Assembly (NCBI GenBank): GCA_964478995.1
Contig: CAYZJY010000003.1
Coordinates: 1 to 47,538, forward strand
Reading direction: 5' to 3'
Length of the DNA stretch: 47,538 bases
Source of the DNA: NZWG01 sp964478995
GTDB lineage: Bacteria; Fidelibacterota; Marinisomatia; Marinisomatales; UBA1611
Shown here: in pieces, positions 1-9,230 of the stretch
How the letters are laid out: every line of letters begins with the position of its first letter
How positions within the stretch are numbered: the stretch's first letter is position 1
Notes under the pieces: generated by a model
What the model saw: only the letters and a program-made list of their open reading frames with translations
Databases searched by the model: none
What the model was told of the DNA's origin: nothing
Position numbers and translations under genes: made by a program

Positions 1-119
1 AGCATGCCAAGAGCAGCCAATGAATTTCCATTTCGTGCGGTCTTTGGGTGGCTGAGTTTCTTGATCCCAAGAATAAATAGAACAGATGCCAGAACGTAGG
101 AAATATTTGAATAATCCAT
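1..119 (-). CDS. pntB: NAD(P) transhydrogenase subunit beta, N-terminal fragment
   Basis: The gene enters from the right on the minus strand and runs off the left edge, so only about 40 residues are visible. They start MDYSNISYVLAS and continue through a hydrophobic helix into a short basic stretch (SHPKTARNGN) followed by LAALGM, which is the typical N-terminus of PntB. PntB carries the NADP(H)-binding domain and most of the membrane helices of the proton-translocating transhydrogenase, which couples proton re-entry to NADPH formation from NADH. It starts 7 bases after the stop of the small membrane subunit, so the three genes form one operon. Identity rests on this short match plus the operon context. 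Confidence 0.88.
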   Translation of the reverse strand, partial: MDYSNISYVLASVLFILGIKKLSHPKTARNGNSLAALGM

Positions 120-126
120 GATAAGC

Positions 127-396
127 CTACTTCCGTTTGAACATCTTTAACATTCTATCCGTAACCAAAAAACCACCTACGACATTGATCGTGGCAAAGA
201 CCACGGCAATGACCCCAAGATACGTACCAACTCCGCCATCGATCTTTGTTGATATGATGGCACCTACGATCGCGATGCCTGATATGGCATTGGATCCACT
301 CATGAGCGGAGTGTGGAGTGTGGGAGGAACTTTTGTAATGATCTCAAAACCCACAAAGATCGCGAGTATGAATACGGTAAGTATATTGATGTCCAT
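127..396 (-). CDS. pntAB: NAD(P) transhydrogenase, small membrane subunit (alpha part 2)
   Basis: An 89-residue membrane protein with about three hydrophobic helices. It has the conserved run SGSNAISGI in the middle and a basic tail (MLKMFKRK). It corresponds to the membrane part of the alpha subunit that is fused to the NAD-binding part in Escherichia coli but is a separate protein (PntAB) in organisms such as Rhodospirillum. With PntB it forms the proton channel of the transhydrogenase in the cytoplasmic membrane. It lies 2 bases after the pntAA stop and 7 bases before pntB. Length and motif agree with the split-subunit type; confidence is high. Confidence 0.92.
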   Translation of the reverse strand: MDINILTVFILAIFVGFEIITKVPPTLHTPLMSGSNAISGIAIVGAIISTKIDGGVGTYLGVIAVVFATINVVGGFLVTDRMLKMFKRK

Positions 397-398
397 GG

Positions 399-1532
399 CT
401 ATATTTTTATTGCTTCCAGTGTTTGTTCATTGGTTATCTCTCCATGATGAGAGTACATTGCTCCAGAGATTATTTCGTCTTCAAGATCTAGGTTCAATTC
501 TCCATCTTTGATCATGTATGTGATGAAGGACGTTATGTTCTTGGCATATAATTCACTTGCATGGACAGGCATCAATCCTGGTATGTTTGATGTTCCATCA
601 ATTGTAATGCCATTATGATCGACTATCTGATCCTTTTGAGTTAATTCGCAGTTCCCACCGTTTTCCGATGCGAGATCCATGATGATCGATCCTGGTTTCA
701 TGGACTGGACCATTGTTCTAGGGATCAACAAGGGCGCTGGTTTCCCAGGTATCAGTGCTGTTGTGATCACCACATCTGCCTTACTGATGTGTTCATGGAT
801 CAGGTCTTGCTGGCGTTGCTTGTAATCTTCAGATGTTTCTTTTGCGTACCCTCCTTCACCAACTCCTTCATCCTCATGGGACTCGACCTCAATGAATTTT
901 GCCCCCAATGATTCAACTTGCTCCTTCACCACTGGGCGAACGTCAAATGCTTCGACCTGTGCGCCTAGTCGTTTTGCAGTTGCGATGGCTTGTAGCCCCG
1001 CGACCCCGGCACCCAAAACCAGAACCTTAGCGGGACGAATAGTTCCTGCCGCTGTCATCAGGAGGGGCATGTAGACCCCAAGTCTACTGGCTGCTAGCAG
1101 AACGGCCTTGTATCCTGCAATGTTTGCCTGGGAAGAAAGAGCATCCATCTTTTGTGCCAGAGTTGTCCTGGGTATGAGATGCATTGAAAAACCAGTGACG
1201 GATTGTTCTTTCAGTGCCTTGACGGTATCCATGTCCCTAGTGGTCTGACAGAAGGATACCATAACCGTCTTCGGTCTTAATAAGACGATCTGGTCAAGCG
1301 TTGGAGGTAGGACCTTTAAAACAATGTCTGCCTGTGAAAATAATTTTTCCTTGGAGTCAACGATCTTTGCGCCTGATTCCTCATAGTCCTTGTCTGAAAT
1401 ATGGGATGAGAGACCCGCTTGGGATTCAACATGGACCTCAACTCCAAACTTGATCAGTTCCTTGACCGTTCCTGGCGTTGCTGCCACCCGTGTCTCATTC
1501 TCAAGATTTTCTTTAGGTATGACTACATTCAT
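399..1532 (-). CDS. pntAA: NAD(P) transhydrogenase, NAD-binding alpha subunit
   Basis: This 377-residue soluble protein is the hydride-donor (NADH) domain of transhydrogenase and belongs to the alanine dehydrogenase/PntA family. The N-terminus MNVVIPKE followed by ENETRVAATP is the family start. A Rossmann loop GAGVAG is at about residues 174-179, and the acidic end of the second strand lies in AFDVRP at about 195-200. The stretch SSQANIAGYKAV (about 133-144) precedes the nucleotide fold as in other PntA proteins. It is the first gene of pntAA-pntAB-pntB and is divergent from the secreted beta-helix gene, with 121 bases between them. No clear Shine-Dalgarno site precedes the start; the conserved N-terminus fixes it. 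The enzyme would supply NADPH at the expense of the proton gradient. Confidence 0.95.
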   Translation of the reverse strand: MNVVIPKENLENETRVAATPGTVKELIKFGVEVHVESQAGLSSHISDKDYEESGAKIVDSKEKLFSQADIVLKVLPPTLDQIVLLRPKTVMVSFCQTTRDMDTVKALKEQSVTGFSMHLIPRTTLAQKMDALSSQANIAGYKAVLLAASRLGVYMPLLMTAAGTIRPAKVLVLGAGVAGLQAIATAKRLGAQVEAFDVRPVVKEQVESLGAKFIEVESHEDEGVGEGGYAKETSEDYKQRQQDLIHEHISKADVVITTALIPGKPAPLLIPRTMVQSMKPGSIIMDLASENGGNCELTQKDQIVDHNGITIDGTSNIPGLMPVHASELYAKNITSFITYMIKDGELNLDLEDEIISGAMYSHHGEITNEQTLEAIKI

Positions 1533-1623
1533 GGACGTTGTTATATTAAATGATCTCGCTTTGAAGGGCTGGAAATTAATACAGGTAATGATGATTTCAT
1601 CACTGAATTCCTTAATAATTGAT

Positions 1624-1629
1624 TATAAT
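1624..1629 (+). promoter_or_regulatory. candidate -10 box for the beta-helix gene
   Basis: A perfect TATAAT lies 24 bases before the ATG at 1654, in the 121-base divergent gap. No convincing -35 element is seen at the usual distance. A short inverted repeat (TGATGA-TT-TCATCA, 1589-1602) lies just upstream and could be an operator. The region is AT-rich, so the match may be chance. Confidence 0.3.
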
Positions 1630-1653
1630 TTCCCAACCTTCAAATTATAAAAA

Positions 1654-4335
1654 ATGCAAAATAAACTATATCCTTCAATTGTCTTTCTTTTCTCTTTTAT
1701 CGTGGCTGACATTCACCGTGTACCTGATGATTTCTCATCCATCCAAGATGCGATAGATGCATCAGCCAATGGAGACTCCGTATTGGTGAGTCCTGGCTTC
1801 TATCCTGAGTCGATCGACTTTGATGGTAAATCAATAACGGTTACATCATTATATTTGATTGAAAATGACTCACTTTTGATCGGGGCAACGATCATTGATG
1901 CTCAAGAGGATGGTAGTGTTGCAACATTCTCAAACAATGAGAACTCACAATCCATCTTGCAGGGATTCACGCTCCAAAATGGAACGGGAAATGATGAGGA
2001 CCCCGATGGAAATGGCTCCTATTACACCTATGGTGGTGGAATCTATTGTGAAGGCAGTGAACCCGTGATAAGAGACTGCATCATAAGGGATAATATTGCC
2101 AACGAGGGTGGCGGAGGCGGCATTTTTTGTTATGAGGCTTCGCCCATGTTCATTGGTTGTACGATCAGCAGTAATCAGACCGATGATGTAGGTGGTGGTC
2201 TATACGCAAGGTCTTCATCAAGTCCAGAATTCCATGATTGCGTGTTCCATGATAATGTTGCTGAGTTTGGTGGTGGATGCTATTTGCGAAATGAATCCTC
2301 GCCTGTGATGCAAAATGTTACCTTTGTTGAAAATACTGCTAATAATTCAGGCGGTGGCATAACCCTAAAAGATGATGCGGATCTTATTGCAGATAGCCTT
2401 CATGTCATTAACAATGAGGCGGAGGGATTGGGTGGTGGTCTCTATGTTAATAACGCCGATCCTCAATTGTCCTTTTCCTTGATATCAGATAATCTTTCAA
2501 GTTCTGGTGCTGGTGCTTATGTAAGAAATACATCCAATGTAGAATTCACAAATGTGACCATTGCCAATAATTCTGCAGGTCTCTATGGAAATGGCATTTA
2601 CATGAGAGATGATGTTGAGGTTACGCTTCTGAATACTGTTGTCTGGAGCAATGGGTCGCCTCAGATCTATTTTCGTTCTGAGGGAACTGATGTAGACTTG
2701 AACGTTGACTTCTCTATCGTGGAAGGTGGAGAGGGTGGCATAGATATTAATGATAATGGTGAACTCGACTGGGGGAATGGAAATCTTGATCAGGAACCGT
2801 ATTTCTGTAATAGTTCCGATGGGAACTATTTTGTTAGAGAGAATTCACCATGTTTGGATGGTGGTGCAGGAGGGGCATTGATCGGTTGCTTCGATGCAGG
2901 CTGTGGCCCTGTGAACATTGGACCTGTGTGGTATGTTGATCAAGATGGCAATAATGCAAATGACGGCAGTGTTGATGCACCTTTTGAGACAATTGCAAGG
3001 GCAATGACCTCTGCGGTAGATGGAGACACCATTCGTTTAAAGCGAGGGGTGTATTTTGAGCAATTCGATTTTGATGACAAAGAGATCGTTCTGGAGTCTA
3101 GGACCTTTGAATTGGAGGACGAACAAGTAATATCTGATACATATTTTACAGGTGGTCCAATTGGAGGGACGTGTCTCACACTCAGTGGTCCATCTAATAA
3201 TAGTGGTACCATAAGAGGTATTTCATTCAAGGGTGGCTCTGATCCATTTGGTGGTGGCCTGGTCATCATGAATTGTTCTCCAACATTGGCCAACCTCATC
3301 GTTGAGGGAAATTCCGCTGATATTGGAGGTGGAATCTATTTGTCTGGGTCTGATGCAGTATTGAAAAATGTAAATATAAGAGATAATGGGGCCAACATTG
3401 GTGGAGGGATGTATGTGACAAATGGGTCACCATTGATCGATGGTGTCCTTATCGAAAATAACATAGCATACTGGGGTGGTGGCATCTATTTTGAGAATGC
3501 TGAACCGACCTTGCAATTTAGCGTCATCAAGAACAACGATGCATTCATCGAGGGGGCAGGCCTTTATCAAAGTGGCGGGCTAGGAGTGATCGAGTGGACC
3601 GCATTTGAACGAAACAACGGTTATGACTATGGTGGTGGGATCGTTGCCCATCAGGCATCCATCGAATTTGATCAGGTAACATTTGCAGGAAACATGTCAG
3701 GCGTTGGATCAGCGATGGCATTGTATAGTTCTGTTGTAAACTTTGATAATTCAATATTATGGGGTAACGACGGTCCACTTCTATATTCACCTGAGTCCAG
3801 TGGCATAACATATGTAGAGGTCAACTATACGGACATTGAGGGTGGACAAGAACTTTTTTCAGAATTTTCAAACATTACTTTTACAACTGAGGGTGGAATT
3901 TTGGACCAAGATCCAGAATTTTGCTCGCCACAAAACTTTTCATATGGTCTCGAAGAGTCATCTGCATGCCGAACTGCATCTGATTCTTCAGGGGTCATTG
4001 GGGCGTATGATGTGTCTTGTGATCAGCTAGACAATGAGGATGAAATAATAGTTGTGGATGGGTTTGAGTTAGGAGAGAATTATCCTAACCCGTTCAACCC
4101 GAGCACACAGATCGAATTTGTTTTGGAAGATCACGGTCTCTACACCCTCGAGATCTTTGATGTTAGAGGCAATGTCATCAGGGTCCTACAAACAGGGGCA
4201 GGCATCCCAGGAAAATACAAGGTGACATGGGACTCCAAAGATAAAGTTGGTAATAAAGTACCTAGTGGCATCTATTTCTACCGATTGTCAACACCTACGA
4301 AGATCCAAACCAATCGAATGATATTATTGAAATAG
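1654..4335 (+). CDS. secreted duplicated beta-helix protein with sorting domain
   Basis: An 893-residue exported protein. A short hydrophobic signal sequence (to about residue 18) is followed by two right-handed parallel beta-helix blocks, at roughly 20-420 and 425-790. Each starts with the same unit: an x-Asp-x-FxxIxxA(I/M) stretch, then (G)DxxLxxxGxYxExxDFD(G/D)K. Each then has many short coils rich in GGG(I/L/M)Y(V/F) followed by an N-rich coil, as in polymorphic outer-membrane or pectate-lyase-like repeats. Residues about 800-893 form a FlgD-like/T9SS-type sorting domain with NYPNPFNP, FDVRGN, SGIYFYRL and a basic, hydrophobic end. The function is unknown; polysaccharide binding or cleavage, or a surface structural role, are possible. 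No catalytic residues could be assigned. Start: the first ATG before the signal; no Shine-Dalgarno site. Confidence 0.85.
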   Translation: MQNKLYPSIVFLFSFIVADIHRVPDDFSSIQDAIDASANGDSVLVSPGFYPESIDFDGKSITVTSLYLIENDSLLIGATIIDAQEDGSVATFSNNENSQSILQGFTLQNGTGNDEDPDGNGSYYTYGGGIYCEGSEPVIRDCIIRDNIANEGGGGGIFCYEASPMFIGCTISSNQTDDVGGGLYARSSSSPEFHDCVFHDNVAEFGGGCYLRNESSPVMQNVTFVENTANNSGGGITLKDDADLIADSLHVINNEAEGLGGGLYVNNADPQLSFSLISDNLSSSGAGAYVRNTSNVEFTNVTIANNSAGLYGNGIYMRDDVEVTLLNTVVWSNGSPQIYFRSEGTDVDLNVDFSIVEGGEGGIDINDNGELDWGNGNLDQEPYFCNSSDGNYFVRENSPCLDGGAGGALIGCFDAGCGPVNIGPVWYVDQDGNNANDGSVDAPFETIARAMTSAVDGDTIRLKRGVYFEQFDFDDKEIVLESRTFELEDEQVISDTYFTGGPIGGTCLTLSGPSNNSGTIRGISFKGGSDPFGGGLVIMNCSPTLANLIVEGNSADIGGGIYLSGSDAVLKNVNIRDNGANIGGGMYVTNGSPLIDGVLIENNIAYWGGGIYFENAEPTLQFSVIKNNDAFIEGAGLYQSGGLGVIEWTAFERNNGYDYGGGIVAHQASIEFDQVTFAGNMSGVGSAMALYSSVVNFDNSILWGNDGPLLYSPESSGITYVEVNYTDIEGGQELFSEFSNITFTTEGGILDQDPEFCSPQNFSYGLEESSACRTASDSSGVIGAYDVSCDQLDNEDEIIVVDGFELGENYPNPFNPSTQIEFVLEDHGLYTLEIFDVRGNVIRVLQTGAGIPGKYKVTWDSKDKVGNKVPSGIYFYRLSTPTKIQTNRMILLK

Positions 4336-4434
4336 TGATGTAACGCACTGCTTCAATAACTACCTACCCATGGTTAACCTCATCGGTGTATATTCCAACC
4401 ATGAAATGGCTTTGTCGTGATAGTTAAAAAACCC

Positions 4435-5160
4435 ATGGGGAGATCACTTTTCTTCATCATGTACATGGTGTCCATGTTGAATGGACAGGCTCTTGTACAT
4501 TTCCTTGGGCATTGGACCGGTGTTGAAGAACTAGATTCGCCATCAATGACCTATGACAATAGAAACATATCTATTGTGATAGATGAGGGCGGAGATAGAG
4601 AAGGCTTTTATGTTTACACATCCTCTTGTGAATTTCTATATAATGAGGATCTGGATTGGGCATATCATTATTTTGGATTTGACAAGGATAGTGATCAGAT
4701 CATCTTCCTCAGGAGGTTCATCACCCCCTTGGGAGTCCTAGGCTATGAGGAATTGATCTATGACCTTACTGAGTGGTCCACGGAGTATTTTGTTGCGGAA
4801 TATCTCTCCAATGATGGCTCGACCTTCCACCAAATAAGGATGGACATTGAACAATTGAAGAACACTGAGCCCTTACCGTTGAGGATGGAACTTAGCCAAA
4901 ATTTCCCAAATCCCTTTAACCCTGCTACTAATATCTATGTATCTGTTGATCTAGAGTCAGAGGGCAGTTTGGTTATCTATGACGTAAATGGTCAACTCGT
5001 CCGAAGATTACATGAAGGTCGATTTGCTCAAGGCATTGAAAGATTCAACTGGGATGGGTTGAATGGTGAGGGAAGGTCTGTCAGTGCAGGTATCTATCTT
5101 TGTCGTTTATTGATCAATGGGAAATTCATTCGATCTCAAAAAATGACCTTGGTCAAATAA
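4435..5160 (+). CDS. small secreted protein with sorting domain
   Basis: About 241 residues from the ATG at 4435. An in-frame GTG at 4417 would add six residues, but the ATG gives a cleaner signal peptide (MGRSLFFIMYMVSMLNGQA). The mature part, about residues 20-145, is rich in aromatic and beta-forming residues (HWTGVEEL near its start) and could be a small beta-barrel of lipocalin-like type; this is only an impression. The C-terminal 85 or so residues are a FlgD-like/T9SS-type sorting domain with NFPNPFNP, IYDVNGQ, WDGLNGEG and SAGIYLCRL. It lies between two other exported proteins with the same tail. I do not recognise the N-terminal domain and assign no function. Confidence 0.78.
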   Translation: MGRSLFFIMYMVSMLNGQALVHFLGHWTGVEELDSPSMTYDNRNISIVIDEGGDREGFYVYTSSCEFLYNEDLDWAYHYFGFDKDSDQIIFLRRFITPLGVLGYEELIYDLTEWSTEYFVAEYLSNDGSTFHQIRMDIEQLKNTEPLPLRMELSQNFPNPFNPATNIYVSVDLESEGSLVIYDVNGQLVRRLHEGRFAQGIERFNWDGLNGEGRSVSAGIYLCRLLINGKFIRSQKMTLVK

Positions 5161-5200
5161 GCATTCTCTTTTAACCTAGATTATTAATTAATTTTCACGC

Positions 5201-8200
5201 ATGACCATCGCAAGAAATCTAATATCTTTTTGCGTTTTCATGTCCATCATTCAAGCGACGTGGTTCAATGACATCCCTCGCACCATTCATCAGCCTGATG
5301 GAGAGTTGATCGATTGTTTCATAACAGGTGATCAATACGCCAGAAGATTACACGACGTAAATGATTTTACCATTATCCAGGATGTCGAGGATGGATACTA
5401 TTACTATGCGATGCAAGGTGGTGATGGTGGTCTGATACCATCATCAGTTCTTGTAGGTGAGGGCAATCCTCAGGATGCAGGTCTGGAGCCAGGATACTCG
5501 ATAAGCATGGAACTCTACAACCGAAAAAAAACATTCTATCATCCAGATGGTTCTCAGGGTGGCCTCAGAGACGCACCAACCTCAGGTGAGATAGCACAGA
5601 TCAATGTATTCATCCGTTTTGCTGACGACCCTGATTTCCCTTTTGATCGTTCGTATTATGACGAGGTCTTCCAGACTGATGAGGATGAACCATCTCTAAG
5701 ACATTATTTCTGGGAGGTATCATACAATGCGCTCATGGTCAATACCTTTCACTATCCAGGAACCTTTGATGGTTCCAATACATCTTATGTTGATGAATAT
5801 AACCGAAGTTATTATGAACCATATTCTGGAGCAAATCCAGATGGTTACCAGAGTGACACCGAACGTGCTCAGAGAGAGCACACTCTATTGGCAAATGCGG
5901 TAAACTCTATTTCATCAACAGTTTCTCCCTTCATAGATGTCGATGCAGACGATGATGGATTTGTTGATGCAGTTTCTTTCGTGATCTATGGTACACCTGG
6001 AGATTGGGCCGATCTTCTTTGGCCTCATCGTTGGGCATTGTATGGCCAAGAGGCATACATCAATGGGGCCCAGGTATATGACTACCTGTTCATGCTATCT
6101 GAGTCCTGGTATTTCAATGTTGGAGTACTCTGTCATGAGTTTGGACATGTCTTAGGCGCACCAGACTATTACCACTATAGTGGAGGAGGTGCTCCGACAC
6201 CAGTAGGCGGATGGGATGTAATGGCATCCAATGGGAACCCACCACAATTCCCAAGCGCATTCACAAAGTGGAAATACTTTGATTGGTTGGAACTTACAGA
6301 GATCACTGAAAGTGGTACTTATAGTCTTAGGCCTCTGCAAGAACAGGAGAATGTGATCTATAAAGTGGCGTCTCCCAATAGTGAGACCGAATATTTCATT
6401 CTTGAATATCGTAAACAAGAGGGGATGTATGATGTAAATGCTCCAGGCTCAAGGTCTGGTCTGGTCGCATACCGGATCAATCCTGATGCAGGAAATGGAA
6501 ATGCACAAGGTCCACCGGATGAATTATATGTCTATAGGCCTGGAGGTGATCTCAACAATAGTGGAAATTTCGATGGAGCACCGTACAATGCAATGTTTGA
6601 CCATACCACGTTGAATGATGATACTGACCCTTCATCTTTTTTATATAATGGTGGCGATGGAGGCGATGGAGGATTGAATCTATTCAACGTAAGTGAAGCA
6701 ATGGACTCGATCTCATTTACGATATCGTTTGGAGTTCCTGAGCTCTTGGTAGAGCCAACTTCACTGGATTATGAACTAGAGTCTGGAGAATACGGTGTCC
6801 AGACGATCGTTATTTCGAACATTGGTGAGCCTGAGACGGTTCTGAACTATGAGGTAGTGGTGTCCAATGCCGATTCATACTTGAATCCTCAGGGTGGCCC
6901 AGATGGAGGAAATTATTATTGGACCACCTCTGATGAGGAGCCTAGCATGGACGTTGATTGGGTCGATATTGATGGTATTTCATCTCAGTTGACCTTTCCT
7001 GGAAACGATGAGTTTGCAACAGAGTCGATCTCACTCCCCTTTGATTTTTCATTCTTTGGAGAGACCTACAACTATCTCAATGTCAATGCAAATGGTTGGG
7101 TTGGTTGGAATTCTGCGAATGAGACAGCGTGGGAGAATGGTGACATTCCCTCAGTTACAATGCCTAGACCCGCAATATTTGGTTTTTTTGATGATCTAAA
7201 CCCAAACAATGAAAATGGAAATTCATCTGCGTCTGGAGATGTTTACTACCATGCCAATGAACAGAGGGTAGTGGTCTGGTTCAATGACGTTGCGCGCTGG
7301 GAAGGAAGTGTAGGAACTGGGACATATGATTTTCAGGTCATACTGCAGAGCGATGGGACCTTCAGATGTAACTATGGCCAGATGTCAGGAGTCACAGATC
7401 AGGCCACCATAGGATGGCAAAATGATTTGGGAACTGACGGAAGTCAAATTACCACTGCTGGGGAGGCCTTTGCGTCCAGTTTTCTCACATGGGAGGCCAA
7501 GATCTATTCATCAGAGATAGTGCCATGGCTTTCACTATCATCAGACGATGGTAATTTGGAAGGGGCATTAGTGGGCCAGGAGTCGGATAACATATACGTT
7601 CAGGCTCTAGCAGTGGGACTTGATGAAGGGGATTACTTGGCTTCTGTCAACATAACCTCGAGTGAGACCATTCCTGTTGCAGTGCAGGTCAACATGACAG
7701 TAAATGGTGGTGACCCGACCCCAACACTCCCACAGATCGACATCTCAGGTTCTGAGACAGGGATCGTCCCTCTTCCTGATGGTGTAGACCCAATGTTTTC
7801 GGCAGTTGCAAGCCGATATACCCATGTGGTTACTCCTAATGAAGATCTGATACCGATCTTGATACAAGATGATTTTGAAACGGAGCAGATCCTCCATGCT
7901 AGGCGTGTTCTAGAATCATATTTAGTTGATGTGCCTGATAGTGAATGGGGAAGCAATAAGTCATCGATCGCCAATGCCATCGGAGCAACGAATGCGATCC
8001 TATTCTTACTAGATGATGAGGATGAGTATGAGAATCCTGATCTATGGGCCCTTATGGATGCAGGAGTAAATGGGCAGGATCTTCTTGCGACGGAGGTATT
8101 TCCTGAAGGCAGTAGTGCCTACATGGGTAGCTCAGATAGAGATGCTACCTATGAGGAGGTATTGCACTTTGTTCATGGATACGGCATTCAACTTGCAGCA

Positions 8201-9181
8201 CCAGGCATGCAGAATGCCATTGAGGCAGCAATGGATGCTGCGATAGAGAATGAATACTATCATCCATTGTTCGATCTTCCAGTTGAGCACTATGATGAGG
8301 AGTATCTTGCCATGGGGCTCGAGTGCTATTTTGGACTATGGGCACACGATCCATCAGGTAATGGATACTGCGGCGACCAGGAGTATGCATTCATCGATAG
8401 GGAATCCATGTCAGAGGGGGATCCTAACTTATTCAACATCATCCAAGGATTCATGGGTGATACATGGAACTACGTTGCAAGACTTCCCTTGCAGTTTAGT
8501 GGTGAATTCCATCTTCTTCGCCAACCCTCTCTTGACTACACGCATCGATCTCAATATCTCAGAGATGTTGAAGTAAGTGGGGATGGTAATGTTGTGGTCT
8601 TTGGCAACGAACATGTGAACATGGTCATTGGAAACACAGGTGATAACATCTTTCAAGGCAATGAAGGTGATGATATCTTTCATGGAGGCGAGGGACATGA
8701 TAGGGCTTTGTTCACTGGAGCAAGAGATAACTATGTCGTGGTACCGCCATATGCTACAGATGATTCTTCGTATCAAGTGCTCGATATTCAACCTGACCGA
8801 GATGGGACCGATCATCTTTTTGATATTGAGGAGTTAGAGTTTGATGGCGTCTTGTTCCAGATCAGTGAGATCCTAGGCATGGAAGATGCGAAGTCCATAC
8901 CCGATCATTATGCATTACATTCTCCATATCCAAATCCTTTCAACCCTAAAACTATGATAGCATATGACATGCCAAAAGATGGTAAAATAGAACTTGTCAT
9001 ATTTGACATCAACGGTCGTCTTGTAAAGATGCTTGAATCCTCGAACATTAGGGCAGGCCACCATGAGATCGAATGGGACGCTAAGGATAGTAATGGTAAT
9101 GGTGTTTCTGCTGGTGTCTATCTCATAAGATTTACCAGTGAAACTTTTTACGATACAAAAAAGGTTCTGCTCCTCAAATAA
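5201..9181 (+). CDS. secreted M6-family metalloprotease, multidomain, with RTX-like repeats
   Basis: A 1326-residue exported protease. A signal peptide is followed by a propeptide-like region. An M6 (immune-inhibitor-A-like) domain then carries the zinc site HEFGHVLGAPD (His312, Glu313, His316, Asp322) and the Met-turn GGWDVM (Met341). An Asp-rich calcium-type loop (DVDADDDGFVD) precedes it. Next come a beta-sandwich (about 515-565), a nidogen-like module (about 571-760), another beta-sandwich, and an unfamiliar alpha-rich domain (about 865-1125) containing EEVLHFVH (985-992). Two to three RTX-like Gly/Asp nonapeptides follow (about 1140-1175), and finally a sorting domain with PYPNPFNP and SAGVYLIRF. 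It probably degrades extracellular protein after type IX-type secretion. Having both RTX-like repeats and this tail is unusual. A hairpin terminator follows the stop. Confidence 0.9.
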   Translation: MTIARNLISFCVFMSIIQATWFNDIPRTIHQPDGELIDCFITGDQYARRLHDVNDFTIIQDVEDGYYYYAMQGGDGGLIPSSVLVGEGNPQDAGLEPGYSISMELYNRKKTFYHPDGSQGGLRDAPTSGEIAQINVFIRFADDPDFPFDRSYYDEVFQTDEDEPSLRHYFWEVSYNALMVNTFHYPGTFDGSNTSYVDEYNRSYYEPYSGANPDGYQSDTERAQREHTLLANAVNSISSTVSPFIDVDADDDGFVDAVSFVIYGTPGDWADLLWPHRWALYGQEAYINGAQVYDYLFMLSESWYFNVGVLCHEFGHVLGAPDYYHYSGGGAPTPVGGWDVMASNGNPPQFPSAFTKWKYFDWLELTEITESGTYSLRPLQEQENVIYKVASPNSETEYFILEYRKQEGMYDVNAPGSRSGLVAYRINPDAGNGNAQGPPDELYVYRPGGDLNNSGNFDGAPYNAMFDHTTLNDDTDPSSFLYNGGDGGDGGLNLFNVSEAMDSISFTISFGVPELLVEPTSLDYELESGEYGVQTIVISNIGEPETVLNYEVVVSNADSYLNPQGGPDGGNYYWTTSDEEPSMDVDWVDIDGISSQLTFPGNDEFATESISLPFDFSFFGETYNYLNVNANGWVGWNSANETAWENGDIPSVTMPRPAIFGFFDDLNPNNENGNSSASGDVYYHANEQRVVVWFNDVARWEGSVGTGTYDFQVILQSDGTFRCNYGQMSGVTDQATIGWQNDLGTDGSQITTAGEAFASSFLTWEAKIYSSEIVPWLSLSSDDGNLEGALVGQESDNIYVQALAVGLDEGDYLASVNITSSETIPVAVQVNMTVNGGDPTPTLPQIDISGSETGIVPLPDGVDPMFSAVASRYTHVVTPNEDLIPILIQDDFETEQILHARRVLESYLVDVPDSEWGSNKSSIANAIGATNAILFLLDDEDEYENPDLWALMDAGVNGQDLLATEVFPEGSSAYMGSSDRDATYEEVLHFVHGYGIQLAAPGMQNAIEAAMDAAIENEYYHPLFDLPVEHYDEEYLAMGLECYFGLWAHDPSGNGYCGDQEYAFIDRESMSEGDPNLFNIIQGFMGDTWNYVARLPLQFSGEFHLLRQPSLDYTHRSQYLRDVEVSGDGNVVVFGNEHVNMVIGNTGDNIFQGNEGDDIFHGGEGHDRALFTGARDNYVVVPPYATDDSSYQVLDIQPDRDGTDHLFDIEELEFDGVLFQISEILGMEDAKSIPDHYALHSPYPNPFNPKTMIAYDMPKDGKIELVIFDINGRLVKMLESSNIRAGHHEIEWDAKDSNGNGVSAGVYLIRFTSETFYDTKKVLLLK

Positions 9182-9190
9182 AATGAGGAA

Positions 9191-9225
9191 AGTGTGAGTA
9201 ACATCACACTCTTTTACGTTTTTTT
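9191..9225 (+). terminator. Rho-independent terminator after the M6 protease
   Basis: A perfect 7-bp stem, AGTGTGA (9191-9197) and TCACACT (9204-9210), encloses a 6-base loop. It is followed by a T-rich run broken by ACG (9211-9225). It sits 10 bases after the protease stop and separates the secreted-protein group from the pilus operon. Confidence 0.65.
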
Positions 9226-9230
9226 AGTAG

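Noticed and set aside
137..511. 124-codon open frame on the plus strand at the left end
   Set aside because: It is antisense to pntAB and the end of pntAA, both of which are firmly identified.
2030..3660. Recurrent GGTGGTGG-type DNA repeats, considered as a repeat array or CRISPR
   Set aside because: The spacing is irregular and the units follow the coding frame of Gly-rich beta-helix coils. There are no conserved direct repeats with unique spacers.
4369..4403. Inverted repeat CATGGTT...AACCATG between two secreted-protein genes
   Set aside because: The 7-bp arms are separated by 21 bases with no T-run. It is too weak to call a terminator or operator.
8588..8730. Type I secretion of the M6 protease
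   Set aside because: The C-terminus is a clear FlgD-like sorting domain, and no ABC exporter, adaptor or TolC gene is in the window.
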